Below, piece after piece: positions 18,555 through 28,363 of a stretch of DNA of 34,418 nucleotides (positions are counted from its first letter, which is position 1; every line of letters begins with the position of its first letter). The translations under genes were made by a program, and so were the position numbers. The DNA is taken from positions 1 to 34,418 of the forward strand of contig WQZC01000005.1 of the NCBI GenBank assembly GCA_009780925.1. The letters run 5' to 3'. Source of the stretch: Actinomycetes bacterium. GTDB taxonomy: Bacteria; Actinomycetota; Actinomycetes; Mycobacteriales; Jatrophihabitantaceae. The notes beneath the pieces were generated by a model. The model saw nothing but the letters and a program-made list of their open reading frames with translations. It did not search any database and had not been told where the DNA came from.

Positions 18555-18626
18555 TGCGGTGCCCGTGTGGTGCGCGGTGGCAACGCGACACGGGTCCCTC
18601 CGCGCCAAGCCGGTGGCACCACACCC

Positions 18627-20105
18627 TCAGTGGTGGTACGCCGTCTCCTGCCGTCCCGCGCGTGGCAGCGGCGCGGACAGTCCGCGCAGGTACTCCACCG
18701 AGGAGCGGATGTTGTCCAGCAAATGATCGGCAAGATCACGCGACACCCCGTTGCGCACCACGACCCGTTGCACCGTGGTGCCGGCCATGTCGTCCGGCAG
18801 CGGGTACGCCGGAACCTGCCAGCCGCGCTCGCGCAGCTGATTGCTCAGGTCATGCAGGTCCCACCAGCGTCCGCCCGGGTTCGCGGTGGCACCGGCCAGC
18901 TTCCAGGCCACCACCGGCAACTCGGACCCGTCGGCGACCACCTCGAATTCGTCCATCGCGCCAATCGCGCCCGACAGATGCTTGGCGATGTCCCGGCACG
19001 CTTGCTGGACCCGCCGGTACCCGTCGAAACCCAATCGCAGGAAGTTGTAGTACTGAAGCAGCACCTGCGCCCCGGGGCGGGAGAAGTTTATGGCCAGCGT
19101 CGGCATCTCCCCGCCCAGGTAGGACACCTTGAAAATCAGCTCCTCGGGCAGGCGCTCCGCCGCGCGCCACACCACCCACCCGATGCCGGGGTAGACCAGC
19201 CCATACTTGTGCCCGGAGGTGCTGATCGAGGCCACTCGCGGCAGCCGGAAGTCCCAGACCAGGTCCGGATCCAGGAACGGAGCCACGAACCCGCCAGACG
19301 CGCCGTCCACATGGATCGGCACGTCCAAACCGGTGTCGGCCTGCAGCTGGTCCAACGCGGCGGCGATCCGCGCCACCGGCTCGTACGCCCCGGTGTAGGT
19401 CTGCCCGAGGATCGCGACCACACCGATGGTGTTCTCGTCCACGTAGTGGCCGATGTCGGCGCCGTCCAGCAGCGGGTGCTCGTCGGTGACCGGCACGTAG
19501 CGCGGCTCGACATCCCAATAGTTGGCGAACTTCTCCCACACCACCTGCACGGCGGAGCTCATCACCAGGTTGGGGCGCTCGGCGGCGGCGCCGGCGGCCC
19601 GCCGGGCCAATTGCCAGCGGCGTTTGAGCGCGAGCCCACCGAGCATGCACGCCTCCGAGGACCCCACCGTCGAGGTGCCGATGGTGGCGCGCGGCTCCGG
19701 TGCGTGCCACAGGTCGGCGAGCATCGTCACGCACCGGGCTTCGATCGCCGCAGTCGCCGGGTACTCGTCTTTGTCGATCATGTTCTTGTCGAACGTTTCG
19801 CGATAGAGCTGATCGGCGGCCGGCTCCATCCAGGTGGTGACGAAGGTGGCCAGATTCAGCCTGGCGTTGCCGTCCAGCATCGCCTCGTCATGCACGAGCT
19901 GGTAGGCGGTGTGCGGGGCCATGCTCCCCGCCGGCAGCGCGAAGCGCGGCACGGTCAGCTCCTCGGCGCTTTCCGCGAACAACGGATTGACCGTCAACGA
20001 GTCTGGCAACACGGCCCTCCGGCCCGGACGCAGCGGCACAACGGCCTCCTCACAGCGCTCCAAGGTCACGCCGGTCTCCGCGAGCCGCGCCCCGACGCTC
20101 CGCAC
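18627..20105 (-). CDS. gadB: Glutamate decarboxylase
   Basis: IGTSTVGSSEACMLGGLALKRRW, IHVDGASGGFVAPFLDP, ISTSGHKYGLVYPGIGWVVWR (PLP Lys), C-terminal TAYHH. Confidence 0.94.
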   Translation of the reverse strand: MRSVGARLAETGVTLERCEEAVVPLRPGRRAVLPDSLTVNPLFAESAEELTVPRFALPAGSMAPHTAYQLVHDEAMLDGNARLNLATFVTTWMEPAADQLYRETFDKNMIDKDEYPATAAIEARCVTMLADLWHAPEPRATIGTSTVGSSEACMLGGLALKRRWQLARRAAGAAAERPNLVMSSAVQVVWEKFANYWDVEPRYVPVTDEHPLLDGADIGHYVDENTIGVVAILGQTYTGAYEPVARIAAALDQLQADTGLDVPIHVDGASGGFVAPFLDPDLVWDFRLPRVASISTSGHKYGLVYPGIGWVVWRAAERLPEELIFKVSYLGGEMPTLAINFSRPGAQVLLQYYNFLRLGFDGYRRVQQACRDIAKHLSGAIGAMDEFEVVADGSELPVVAWKLAGATANPGGRWWDLHDLSNQLRERGWQVPAYPLPDDMAGTTVQRVVVRNGVSRDLADHLLDNIRSSVEYLRGLSAPLPRAGRQETAYHH

Positions 20106-20113
20106 CGACCCTA

Positions 20114-20219
20114 GCGCGCATTTCCTGGCGGCTGGGAACTCTCGGCGCGCGGCGCTGCGGACAGGGCCGACATGCCTTGCGACCTCGCGCGCATTCCTGG
20201 CGGCTGGGAACTCTCGGCG
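20114..20219. repeat. Pair of about 33-bp direct repeats (20114-20147 and 20187-20219)
   Basis: GCGCGCAT(T)TTCCTGGCGGCTGGGAACTCTCGGCG present twice, differing by one T; between divergent gadB and the aldehyde dehydrogenase gene. Confidence 0.9.
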
Positions 20220-20352
20220 GCCCGCTGCCGACCAAGCGGTGCCGACCAGGCGGCTTTCAACCTGGCGCTGTCGGCAGGCGCGCGGCCCGCGCGACGCGCG
20301 GCGGCTGGTGAACCGCTCCCGCCCCCGGCACGCGCCGTGGTGGACTTACCCC

Positions 20353-22053
20353 ATGACCGAAGCGACCACCTCCCATCTGGACGCCCTCACCGCAGAACTG
20401 CGCGCTGGGGAACGCGCCTGGGCGGGTCTCAGCCTCGACCGCCGTCGCGAGCTGCTGATCTCCCTGCGCGAGGCAACCGCGCGCCACGCCGCCGAGTGGG
20501 TGCGCGTTGCCTGCCAGATCAAAGGCATCCCGGCCAACAGCGCGCTGTCCGGAGAGGAGTGGACCAGCGGCCCGTACGCGGTGCTCACCGCCGCCGACGC
20601 GCTGGCACAGTCCGTCGCCGCGCTCGCCGCCGGCCGCAGCCCACTCGACGGCTTCCCGATGACCAAGGCGGTCGGTGACCGGCTCGCGGTGCGCGTGCTG
20701 CCGCATGGCAGCGCCGACCGGATGCTGCTCAACGGCTTCTCCGCCGAGGTCTGGTGCCAGCCGGGAGTGAGCGCGCCAACGCTGCGGCAGGACGCGGGGC
20801 TAGCCCAGCGCGATCCCTCCCAGACCGGCGGGATCGGCCTGGTGCTCGGCGCGGGCAACATCTTCTCCATCGCGCCGCTGGACGCGCTCTATGAGCTGTT
20901 CGCGCACAACCGCGTGGTGCTGCTGAAACTGAATCCAATAACCGATCCGCTGCTTGGCGTGCTCGAGAAGGTGTTCGCATCGTTCATCGAACTCGGCGTG
21001 TTGCGAATTGTGACCGGGGGGGTTGAGTTCGGCGCCGCCGCGCTGGCCCACCCGCTGATCGCGCACGCGCACATAACCGGCGCGCTCGCCTCACACGACG
21101 CGATCGTGTTCGGGCCGGGCACGGACGGGCGAGACCGCAAAGCGCGCGGCGAGGCGCTGCTGGGAATACCGATCACCAGCGAGCTCGGCGGGGTGTCGCC
21201 GACGATCGTGGTGCCGGGCCGCTGGTCGCAGCGGGACTTGGCCTTCCAAGCCGAGCACATCGTGACCCAGAAGCTGCACAACAACGGCTACAACTGCATC
21301 GCCGCGCAGGTGCTGGTGCTCAGCGGCGATTGGCCGCAGCGCGCGGCGTTCCTGGACTCGTTGCGCGCCGCGTATGGCGCCGCCGCTCGCCGCCCGGCGT
21401 ACTACCCCGGCAGCGATGGCCGGCTCGCCGCGGCGCTCGCCGCGCATCCGGAGGCCGGACGGTTCGCCGACGGCGACCGCGTTCTGCTCACCATCCCCGG
21501 GGACGATGACGACCCCGTGTACACCGAGGAATGCTTCGGTCCGGTGCTGGCGGTCACCACGCTGCCCGGGGGCGGCGCGGCGTTCCTGGCCAGCGCGATC
21601 CAGTTCGCCAACGCACGCCTCGCCGGAACCTTGGGGGCAAACATAGTGATTCACCCACGAACGCGCCGCCAACTCGGCGCCGGGTTCGAGCGGGCGCTCG
21701 CCGAGCTGCGCTACGGCACGATCGGCGTCAACGCCTGGACCGCGGTCGGCTTCCTCACCGCCCGCGCCACCTGGGGCGCGTTCCCCGGGCACACGCTCGC
21801 TGACGCCGGCAGCGGGATCGGCATCGTGCACAACGCGCTCTTGCTCGACCACGCGGAACGGACCGTGGTACGCGGCCCGTTCCGTCCCTTCCCCCGCTGC
21901 TTGTCCGCCGGGGAACTCGCGTTTTCTCCGCGCCCGCCCTGGTTCGTCACCAACCGCACCGCCGGGCTGACCGGCGCGCGGCTGACCGACTTCGTGGCCG
22001 CGCCCGGCTGGCGCAAGCTGCCGCGGCTGTTCGCCGGCGCGCTGCGCGGCTGA
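20353..22053 (+). CDS. Aldehyde dehydrogenase family protein
   Basis: ITSELGGVSPTIVVPG (ELGG), KLHNNGYNCIAAQVLVL (catalytic Cys region), EECFGPVLAV: ALDH motifs. Start ATG 20353. Confidence 0.85.
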   Translation: MTEATTSHLDALTAELRAGERAWAGLSLDRRRELLISLREATARHAAEWVRVACQIKGIPANSALSGEEWTSGPYAVLTAADALAQSVAALAAGRSPLDGFPMTKAVGDRLAVRVLPHGSADRMLLNGFSAEVWCQPGVSAPTLRQDAGLAQRDPSQTGGIGLVLGAGNIFSIAPLDALYELFAHNRVVLLKLNPITDPLLGVLEKVFASFIELGVLRIVTGGVEFGAAALAHPLIAHAHITGALASHDAIVFGPGTDGRDRKARGEALLGIPITSELGGVSPTIVVPGRWSQRDLAFQAEHIVTQKLHNNGYNCIAAQVLVLSGDWPQRAAFLDSLRAAYGAAARRPAYYPGSDGRLAAALAAHPEAGRFADGDRVLLTIPGDDDDPVYTEECFGPVLAVTTLPGGGAAFLASAIQFANARLAGTLGANIVIHPRTRRQLGAGFERALAELRYGTIGVNAWTAVGFLTARATWGAFPGHTLADAGSGIGIVHNALLLDHAERTVVRGPFRPFPRCLSAGELAFSPRPPWFVTNRTAGLTGARLTDFVAAPGWRKLPRLFAGALRG

Positions 22054-22205
22054 CCGCGAGACGCGCTACCGCCGCCCGCGACGCGAGGTGAGCGCGCGGC
22101 GCGGCCGGCGGCAGGAGCGCGGCTCGGCGTCCACTACGCCAGCTGGCGCGGAGGCTGTTCACAACTGGCGCGTGCCCCCGGCAGCGCGGGCTGCGGGACC
22201 CACAG

Positions 22206-22250
22206 CAGCCGTCACCGCTCGAGCAGGCTCACCGCTCGAGCAGCCGTCAC
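22206..22250. repeat. Short nested direct repeats (CACCGCTCGAGCAG twice, flanked by CAGCCGTCAC twice)
   Basis: CAGCCGTCACCGCTCGAGCAGGCTCACCGCTCGAGCAGCCGTCAC; overlaps the SIS-gene stop codon. Confidence 0.75.
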
Positions 22251-23155
22251 AGGTCGATGACCGAGCGGGTCAGGTGCTTGGGCACGTCGGCGTCCCGGCC
22301 GATCGCGGCGGCCCAGGTCACCGCGTGCCGCTGGATGGCCACCAACTCGACTTGCGGGTCCGCCGTCGGCTGCCGCGCGCTCGCCCCGGTGGCGGTGATC
22401 GCCTCGACCTGCGCGTCGGTCAACGGCGTCATCCCCCACACCAACGTGCCCGGTCCGGCCACTGAGATCGGGCCGTGCCGGTACTCCCCGCTGGCGTAAG
22501 CCTCGGCCCACATGCCGACCGACTCGCGGCACTTCAACGCGGCCTCCTGGGCCAGCGCGGCGGCCCAACCAGTGCCGAGCACCACTAGTTGACGCGGCGC
22601 CGGCTCGGTCACCGGGGTGTCGATCACCTGCTGGGCTTGGTCGGCCAACTCGCCCAGCGCCGCGGCCGACTCACCCAGCTGGGCGCGCAACAGGGTGAGC
22701 AGCGTGGTCGGGAAGCGGGTCTGCACCACCGAGTGCTCGTCGGCGTAGGACAGGTCGACGATCTCGTTGGCGGCGGCACCGATCGGGGTGCCCAGCGTGC
22801 CAAGCACGGCGGTGACCGGGGCCTGCTCCGCCAGCCGCGTCACCGCCTGCAAGACCTCGGTGGTGGTGCCCGAGCGGCTTATCGCGAGCACCCGGTCGTA
22901 GTCGCGGACCACCCCATCGGTGGGAACCTCGGAGGCGATCGTGGCATCGGTCAGCCCATGCCCGCGCTGTTCGCGCAGCCTGGCATACGCGCGCGCCAGG
23001 TAGAACGAGGTGCCACAGCCGATCGCGAGCACGTGCTCACCGGATGCCGGCAATCCGGCGACACCGGCTGCCGCATGCTCGATCGCGCGTCGCCAACACG
23101 TCGGTTGGCTGCCGATCTCGGCGAAGGTCACCTGGCAAATGGCTTTGTCGGACAC
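22247..23155 (-). CDS. SIS domain sugar isomerase/deaminase-like protein
   Basis: VLAIGCGTSFYLARAYARL, VLAISRSGTTTEVLQAV, EYRHGPISVA: SIS-domain motifs. GTG start at 23155 overlaps the ROK stop by one base. Confidence 0.88.
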   Translation of the reverse strand: MSDKAICQVTFAEIGSQPTCWRRAIEHAAAGVAGLPASGEHVLAIGCGTSFYLARAYARLREQRGHGLTDATIASEVPTDGVVRDYDRVLAISRSGTTTEVLQAVTRLAEQAPVTAVLGTLGTPIGAAANEIVDLSYADEHSVVQTRFPTTLLTLLRAQLGESAAALGELADQAQQVIDTPVTEPAPRQLVVLGTGWAAALAQEAALKCRESVGMWAEAYASGEYRHGPISVAGPGTLVWGMTPLTDAQVEAITATGASARQPTADPQVELVAIQRHAVTWAAAIGRDADVPKHLTRSVIDL

Positions 23156-24114
23156 TAGGGGGCCATCCTTTGTTGTGAGGGTTCGTTCGTGGATGCAGTG
23201 GTTCGCGTGGCGGCGCTGGCTCGCCGGGCGAGTATGGCGGCGCCCAAACACGCGGCGTTGTCGCCGAGCCGGGCCGGCACGAGCTGCGGCACCGGTTGCC
23301 AGACCAGCAGCTCGCGCAGGCGGTTGCGCAGTGGGTCGAACAGCGCTTGGCCGGCGCACGCCAGCCCGCCACCGATGACGATCCGCTCGGGCGCGAGCAG
23401 CGACACATAGGTGGCCAGGGCGCGGGCCAACGCCGCCACCGCGTCGCCCCACACCCGCCTAGCGATCGGATCGTCGCCGAGCCGGTCGACCACTTCGCGG
23501 GCCCCCGGCACCGCGATCCCGCTCGCCTGGTGGTAGCGCCGGGCGATCGAAGCGGCCGAGGCGACCGCTTCCAGGCAGCCGTGCGCGCCGCAGACGCAGT
23601 CGACATCGGCCCCGACGTCGATGTGCCCGATCTCACCGGAATAGGCATCGGTCACCATGCGCCCGTCGATGAACATCGCCCCGGAGATGCCGGTGCCGAT
23701 CGGCAGGAACAGCAGGTCACGAGCGTCCCGCCCGGCGCCCAGCAGACGCTCGGCTAGGCCACCGGTGCGCACGTCGTGCCCGAATCCGACTGGCCGCCCG
23801 CAGCGTTCCCCGACCAGCTGGCGGAACGGCACGTCGTGCCAGCCGATGTTCTCCGAGTAGCGGGCGATTCCGGCGGCGTCATCCACCACGCCGGGCACCA
23901 CCAGCCCCACCGCCGCGGCGTCCCCGGCTCGTTCCAGCAGCTCGTCCAGCACCGTGAGCACCCGTGCCACCACCGCGTCCGGTCCGTCCGCGCGCGGCGT
24001 CGCCCACCGGTGGTACTTGATCCCCCCGTCGGAGTCGGCGGTCAATTCGCCTGCGACGACGGCGCCCTTGATCATCGTGCCGCCGACGTCCAGCGCGATC
24101 ACCTTGTCCGTCAT
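23155..24114 (-). CDS. ROK family sugar kinase
   Basis: MTDKVIALDVGGTMIKGAVVAGE, GEIGHIDVGADVDCVCGAHGCLEAVAS (ROK Zn motif). Start ATG 24114. Confidence 0.9.
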   Translation of the reverse strand: MTDKVIALDVGGTMIKGAVVAGELTADSDGGIKYHRWATPRADGPDAVVARVLTVLDELLERAGDAAAVGLVVPGVVDDAAGIARYSENIGWHDVPFRQLVGERCGRPVGFGHDVRTGGLAERLLGAGRDARDLLFLPIGTGISGAMFIDGRMVTDAYSGEIGHIDVGADVDCVCGAHGCLEAVASAASIARRYHQASGIAVPGAREVVDRLGDDPIARRVWGDAVAALARALATYVSLLAPERIVIGGGLACAGQALFDPLRNRLRELLVWQPVPQLVPARLGDNAACLGAAILARRASAATRTTASTNEPSQQRMAP

Positions 24115-24140
24115 CGTCGATCTCCCACCGGCCCTGGCAA

Positions 24141-25055
24141 CTACTTGATCCCGGTCGTCGCGATGGAGCGGACGAACCAGCGCTGGCCCAGCACGAACAA
24201 GATGAGCATCGGCAACTGGCTGATCAAGGTGGTGGCCATCAGCTGCGGCCAGTTGGTGAAGTGCGCGCTCTGGAAGGTCGCGAGGCCGTACTGGACGGTC
24301 CAGGTGCCCGGCGAGTTGAGCACGATCAGCGGCCACAGGAAGTCGTTCCACACGTTCAGGAAGGTCAGGATGGCCACTGTGGACAGCGGCGGGCCCATCA
24401 GCGGGAGCAAGATTTGCCAAAGGGTGCGCAGCCGGCCCGCGCCGTCGATGAGCGCGGCCTCCTCCAGCTCGCGCGGCAGTCCCAGGAAGAACTGTCGGAG
24501 CAGATAGATCCCGAACGCGGTCGCCAGGTTCGGCACGATCAACGCGCCCAGCGAGTCAACCAGGTGCAGGTCCTTGGTGATCAACAGGGTCGGGATCATC
24601 ACCACCTGGAACGGGATCATCAAGGTGGCGAGGATGACGAAGAACACGGTCTTGTTGCCGAGGAACTTCATCCGCGCGAAGGCGTAGCCGGCGAGGCTGC
24701 ACAGCACGAGATTGCTGATCACGCAGGTGACCGAGACGATGGTGGAGTTCAGCATCCAGTGACCGAGCGCGGTCTGGCTCCACGCGTCGGTGAAGTTCCG
24801 CCACTGCAGGCCGGTGATGCTGGGCAGCTTCGGCGGGAAGGTGCGGGTGTCTTCCAGCGTGGACAGCGCGGTGACCAGCATCCACAGCAGCGGCACCACC
24901 ATGATCACTGACAGCGGGATCAGCAGCAGGTGCCAGCCGGACGGGCGGTGGCGGCGCAGCCAACGGCGCGCCCGTGGTCCGCGCGACAGCGGCGGACGGG
25001 ACGCGACGGCGGGCCCCGGAGTGACGGCCGACGGCTCGACGGTGATCGAGGTCAC
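24141..25055 (-). CDS. Carbohydrate ABC transporter permease (MalG-like)
   Basis: Membrane protein with the EEAALIDGAGRLRTLWQILLPLMGPPL EAA loop; last ABC gene after SBP and permease 1. Confidence 0.93.
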   Translation of the reverse strand: MTSITVEPSAVTPGPAVASRPPLSRGPRARRWLRRHRPSGWHLLLIPLSVIMVVPLLWMLVTALSTLEDTRTFPPKLPSITGLQWRNFTDAWSQTALGHWMLNSTIVSVTCVISNLVLCSLAGYAFARMKFLGNKTVFFVILATLMIPFQVVMIPTLLITKDLHLVDSLGALIVPNLATAFGIYLLRQFFLGLPRELEEAALIDGAGRLRTLWQILLPLMGPPLSTVAILTFLNVWNDFLWPLIVLNSPGTWTVQYGLATFQSAHFTNWPQLMATTLISQLPMLILFVLGQRWFVRSIATTGIK

Positions 25056-25056
25056 G

Positions 25057-26013
25057 TCAATCGCTCTCCCGTCCCATGCGCATCTCGATCAGGCTGATCA
25101 GCGCGATCACCACGAACAGCAGGCAGGCGACCGCCGCGGCGTATCCGGCGTGGGAGAAATTGAACGCCTGCTGGTACAGGTAGTAGACGACCACAGTGGT
25201 CGCGTGCAACGGGCCGCCCTTGGTGGTCACATAGACCTCATCGAACAGCTGCAACGCGTTGATGGTCAGCCAGACCAGCATGAAGCCGGCGATGGGCCGC
25301 AGCAGCGGCACCTGGATCCGCCAGAACGCGCCCGTCTTGGTGCAGCCATCGATCTGCGCGGCCTCAAGCAGATCCGGTGGGACCGATTGCAGCGCGGCCA
25401 GGAAGATCAGCGCGCCGAACCCGAGCCAGCCCCAGACGGTCATCACCACGATCATGTAAAGCGCCTGACCGGGTGAGGAGAAGAACCCCTGCGAGGAGAT
25501 GCCGATCTTGTTCAGGCCGGAGTTGACGATGCCGTACGAGGGGTCGAACAGCCAGCTGAAGATGACCCCGGTGGCCACCGTTGAGGTGACCACCGGCACG
25601 AACACCGCCAGCCGGTAGACCGTGATGCCGTGGATCTTCCGGTTCAGCGCGGCGGCCACCAGCAGCGACAGCACCAGCGTGATCGGCACGAACAGCACGG
25701 TGTAGATGGCGGTGTTCTTGATCGCCTCGCGCAGCACCGAGTCGTGCAGCATCTGGCTGAAGTTCTTCGTGCCGATCCAGGTGGCCGCCGTCTGCAGGTT
25801 GCTGCGCTGGAAGGCGAGCACGAAGCTCCACACCACCGGCACGACCCCGAACACACCGATCAGCAGCACGCTGGGGCCGATCAGCGCCCAGCCGGTCAGC
25901 AGCTCGGTGACGCGCCGCTTCGCGAACCAACCGCCGGATGCGGCTCGTCGCGGCGGGCTGTCCCCGGTCCGCGACGAGCCGCCGATGCGGCGATCGTGCA
26001 GTACTGCGCTCAC
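25057..26013 (-). CDS. Sugar ABC transporter permease (MalF-like)
   Basis: ALQSVPPDLLEAAQIDGCTKTGAFWRIQVPLLRP EAA loop; multiple transmembrane helices. Confidence 0.93.
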   Translation of the reverse strand: MSAVLHDRRIGGSSRTGDSPPRRAASGGWFAKRRVTELLTGWALIGPSVLLIGVFGVVPVVWSFVLAFQRSNLQTAATWIGTKNFSQMLHDSVLREAIKNTAIYTVLFVPITLVLSLLVAAALNRKIHGITVYRLAVFVPVVTSTVATGVIFSWLFDPSYGIVNSGLNKIGISSQGFFSSPGQALYMIVVMTVWGWLGFGALIFLAALQSVPPDLLEAAQIDGCTKTGAFWRIQVPLLRPIAGFMLVWLTINALQLFDEVYVTTKGGPLHATTVVVYYLYQQAFNFSHAGYAAAVACLLFVVIALISLIEMRMGRESD

Positions 26014-27356
26014 CCGCCCGCCAGGATGGAGCTCACCTGCTTGCTGGCGTCATCGAGCGCGGCCTGTGGCTGCGCCTTGCCGAGCAACACCGACTGGACC
26101 ATGGTGCCGACCGCGGCCGAGATCTCGCCGTAGCTCTCGACGTTCGGCCGGACCTTCTTGACGTTGTTCAGGTTGTCGACGAACACCTGATCGCCCGGGT
26201 ACTTCTGCAGGAACGTCTGGTAGTCGGGCAGCTGCGTCACTGAGGAGCGCAACGGCAGGTCGCCGGTCTGAATGCAGAACTGAAGATCGACCTCCGGCGA
26301 GGTCAGCCACTGAACGAACGCGATCGCGGCATTCACTCGATCGCTGGAGTGGTCGAAGACCATGTACAGGTCCGGGCCGGAAATCGTCTGGTGGTCGCCG
26401 TTGTAGCCGGGCAGCAGCGTCACACCGTAGTCAACGTCGGAGTTGATGCTGGACAGATCCCACGGGCCAGTCCACATCATCGCGATCTTGCCGCTGTTGA
26501 ACAGGTTGAGGTAGTTGTCATTGCCGGTGTCCAGGTACACCGACTTGTCGGTGACGGCCATGTCCTGCAGCTGCTGCAACGCGGCCAGACCCGCCGCCGA
26601 GTCGAACGCCGGGGCGGAGTTGTCCGGGGTCAGCAGGTCGCCGCCGGCCTGCCAGAGCATCGCCAGGTAGCGCCAGACGGTGTCCTCGCTGCCGTCGTTG
26701 ACGTAGGCCCAGCCGAAGGTCTTGGTCGCCGAATCGGTCAGCTGGGCCGCCGCCTTGCGGAAGTCATCCCAGGACCACTGGTCAGTGGGCAGCGCCACGC
26801 CCTTGTCGGCGAAGAGTTTCTTGTTGTAGACCAGCGCCAGGTTGTCCACCAGCGCCGGGATTCCGATGACCTTGCCATCGACGGTGGCCGAGTCGCGCTC
26901 GGAGGGGTAGAAGTCATCCCAGCCAAAGGATGGGTCTTGCACCTTTTGGGTCAGGTCAACCAGTTTCGGCTGCACGGCCAGCTGCGCCGCGGACGAGCCG
27001 TACTGGTACGACACATCCGGGTAGTTGCCGGCCTGGAAGCCAGTGGTGATCTTTTGCAGCGCGTAGTCGTTGCCGCCGTTGAACTGCAGCTTGACTTGGC
27101 TGTTCGGGTTTTCGGTGTTCCATTGCTTGACCAGGTCGGTTAGCGCGGTTTCCTCGATGTCGGTGTAACCGTGCGAGACCGTGATCGTCACCGCCTTCGC
27201 CGGAGCCGTGGTCGGAGCCGGGGCCGAGGTCGCGGCGACGGCGCCGGTGCCAGCCGGAACGGACGGGCTGGAACTCGGCTTCTTGCTGCTGGAGCAGCCA
27301 GCGACGGTAACGGCGGCGACCGTGGCCAGCGCGATCAGTGCGGCGCCTCGCTTCAT
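26010..27356 (-). CDS. ABC transporter extracellular solute (sugar)-binding lipoprotein
   Basis: MKRGAALIALATVAAVTVAGCSSSKKP lipobox; SBP type 1 motifs (GNDYALQKITTGFQAGNYPDV..., IAMMWTGPWDLSSI). Start ATG 27356 with an AGGAGG-like RBS. Confidence 0.93.
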   Translation of the reverse strand: MKRGAALIALATVAAVTVAGCSSSKKPSSSPSVPAGTGAVAATSAPAPTTAPAKAVTITVSHGYTDIEETALTDLVKQWNTENPNSQVKLQFNGGNDYALQKITTGFQAGNYPDVSYQYGSSAAQLAVQPKLVDLTQKVQDPSFGWDDFYPSERDSATVDGKVIGIPALVDNLALVYNKKLFADKGVALPTDQWSWDDFRKAAAQLTDSATKTFGWAYVNDGSEDTVWRYLAMLWQAGGDLLTPDNSAPAFDSAAGLAALQQLQDMAVTDKSVYLDTGNDNYLNLFNSGKIAMMWTGPWDLSSINSDVDYGVTLLPGYNGDHQTISGPDLYMVFDHSSDRVNAAIAFVQWLTSPEVDLQFCIQTGDLPLRSSVTQLPDYQTFLQKYPGDQVFVDNLNNVKKVRPNVESYGEISAAVGTMVQSVLLGKAQPQAALDDASKQVSSILAGG

Positions 27357-27381
27357 GGGCGGTCCTCCTCGCGATACAGCA

Positions 27382-27411
27382 TGAACGATCATGCCCATGC
27401 TCATTTGAACG
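27382..27411. promoter_or_regulatory. Candidate DeoR operator: TGAACGATCATGC plus downstream half-site TTTGAACG
   Basis: GCATGA-ACGA-TCATGC inverted repeat upstream of the SBP gene; core TGAACGATCA resembles TGAATGATCA at 29762 and 29782. Confidence 0.5.
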
Positions 27412-27556
27412 GGCTTGTAGTCGGAAGTCTTTCATCGGCATACCTACGTGTCAAGGGGTCCGCCGACCCCGCATCCGGGCCGTGTCGGTTCCTGATGACC
27501 GCAAGACCGGCATTCTCCGGATTTGTCACGCCTGGCGCGCTCAGCTCGATGCTCGT

Positions 27557-28339
27557 ATGGTAATTGCTGTGCGTCAGCCAGAACGACTGGGAGCGATCCT
27601 TGAGCTCCTGGACCGCGAGCACGCGGCCAGTGTGGCCGAGCTGGCCGGGCGTCTGGGCGCCTCGGCCGCTTCGGTCCGCCGCGACTTGGCGCTGCTCGAC
27701 GCCCAGCAGCTGATCACCCGCACGCACGGCGGGGCCACGCGGTCCGCCGTCTTCCGTGAGCTCCCGATGTCGTTTCGCGCCGGCCACCACCAGGGCGCCA
27801 AGCGCGCCATCGCGGCGTTCGTCGTCGGCTTGCTCCCGGCGGCGGTCGAGTCGATCGCGCTCAACGGCGGCAGCACGACCGCTGAGGTGGCCCGCGCGCT
27901 GGGCCGCTTCCCCCGGCTGCGGGTGGTGACCAACGCGCTGCCGGTGGCCGCCGAGCTGGTGGCCCGCCCTGGCATCGACCTGGTGGTCTGCGGCGGCAAC
28001 GCGCGGATGCCGTCCCAAGAGCTGGTCGGACCGATCGCCGAAGCCGCGCTGTCCCGGATCAACGTCCAGTTCGCCATCATGGGAGTCGATGGGGTGAGCC
28101 GCGCTGGGGGCCTGACCACCCACCACGAGATCGAGGCGCAGACCAACCGGGCGATGGCAGATGCCGCCGAGACGGTCTACGTGGTGGCCGATTCATCCAA
28201 GCTCGGCCGCCGCGGTTTCGCCCAGATCCTCGCCCTCGACGCGATCGCCGGGATCGTCACCGACGACGGCGCCGACCCCAGCCAGGTGCGCGATCTGGAA
28301 GCCGCTGGGGTCGAGGTGCACCAAGCGCCGTCGGGCTGA
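27557..28339 (+). CDS. DeoR/GlpR family transcriptional regulator
   Basis: RLGAILELLDREHAASVAELAGRLGASAASVRRDLALLDAQQLITRTHGGA HTH; GGSTTAEVARAL, VVADSSKLGRRGFAQI sugar-P sensing domain. Confidence 0.93.
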   Translation: MVIAVRQPERLGAILELLDREHAASVAELAGRLGASAASVRRDLALLDAQQLITRTHGGATRSAVFRELPMSFRAGHHQGAKRAIAAFVVGLLPAAVESIALNGGSTTAEVARALGRFPRLRVVTNALPVAAELVARPGIDLVVCGGNARMPSQELVGPIAEAALSRINVQFAIMGVDGVSRAGGLTTHHEIEAQTNRAMADAAETVYVVADSSKLGRRGFAQILALDAIAGIVTDDGADPSQVRDLEAAGVEVHQAPSG

Positions 28340-28363
28340 GGGGCCGCAGCGGTGCGGACGCGC

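Noticed and set aside
18567-20114. 515-aa + strand ORF
   Set aside because: Antisense to glutamate decarboxylase; no domain support.
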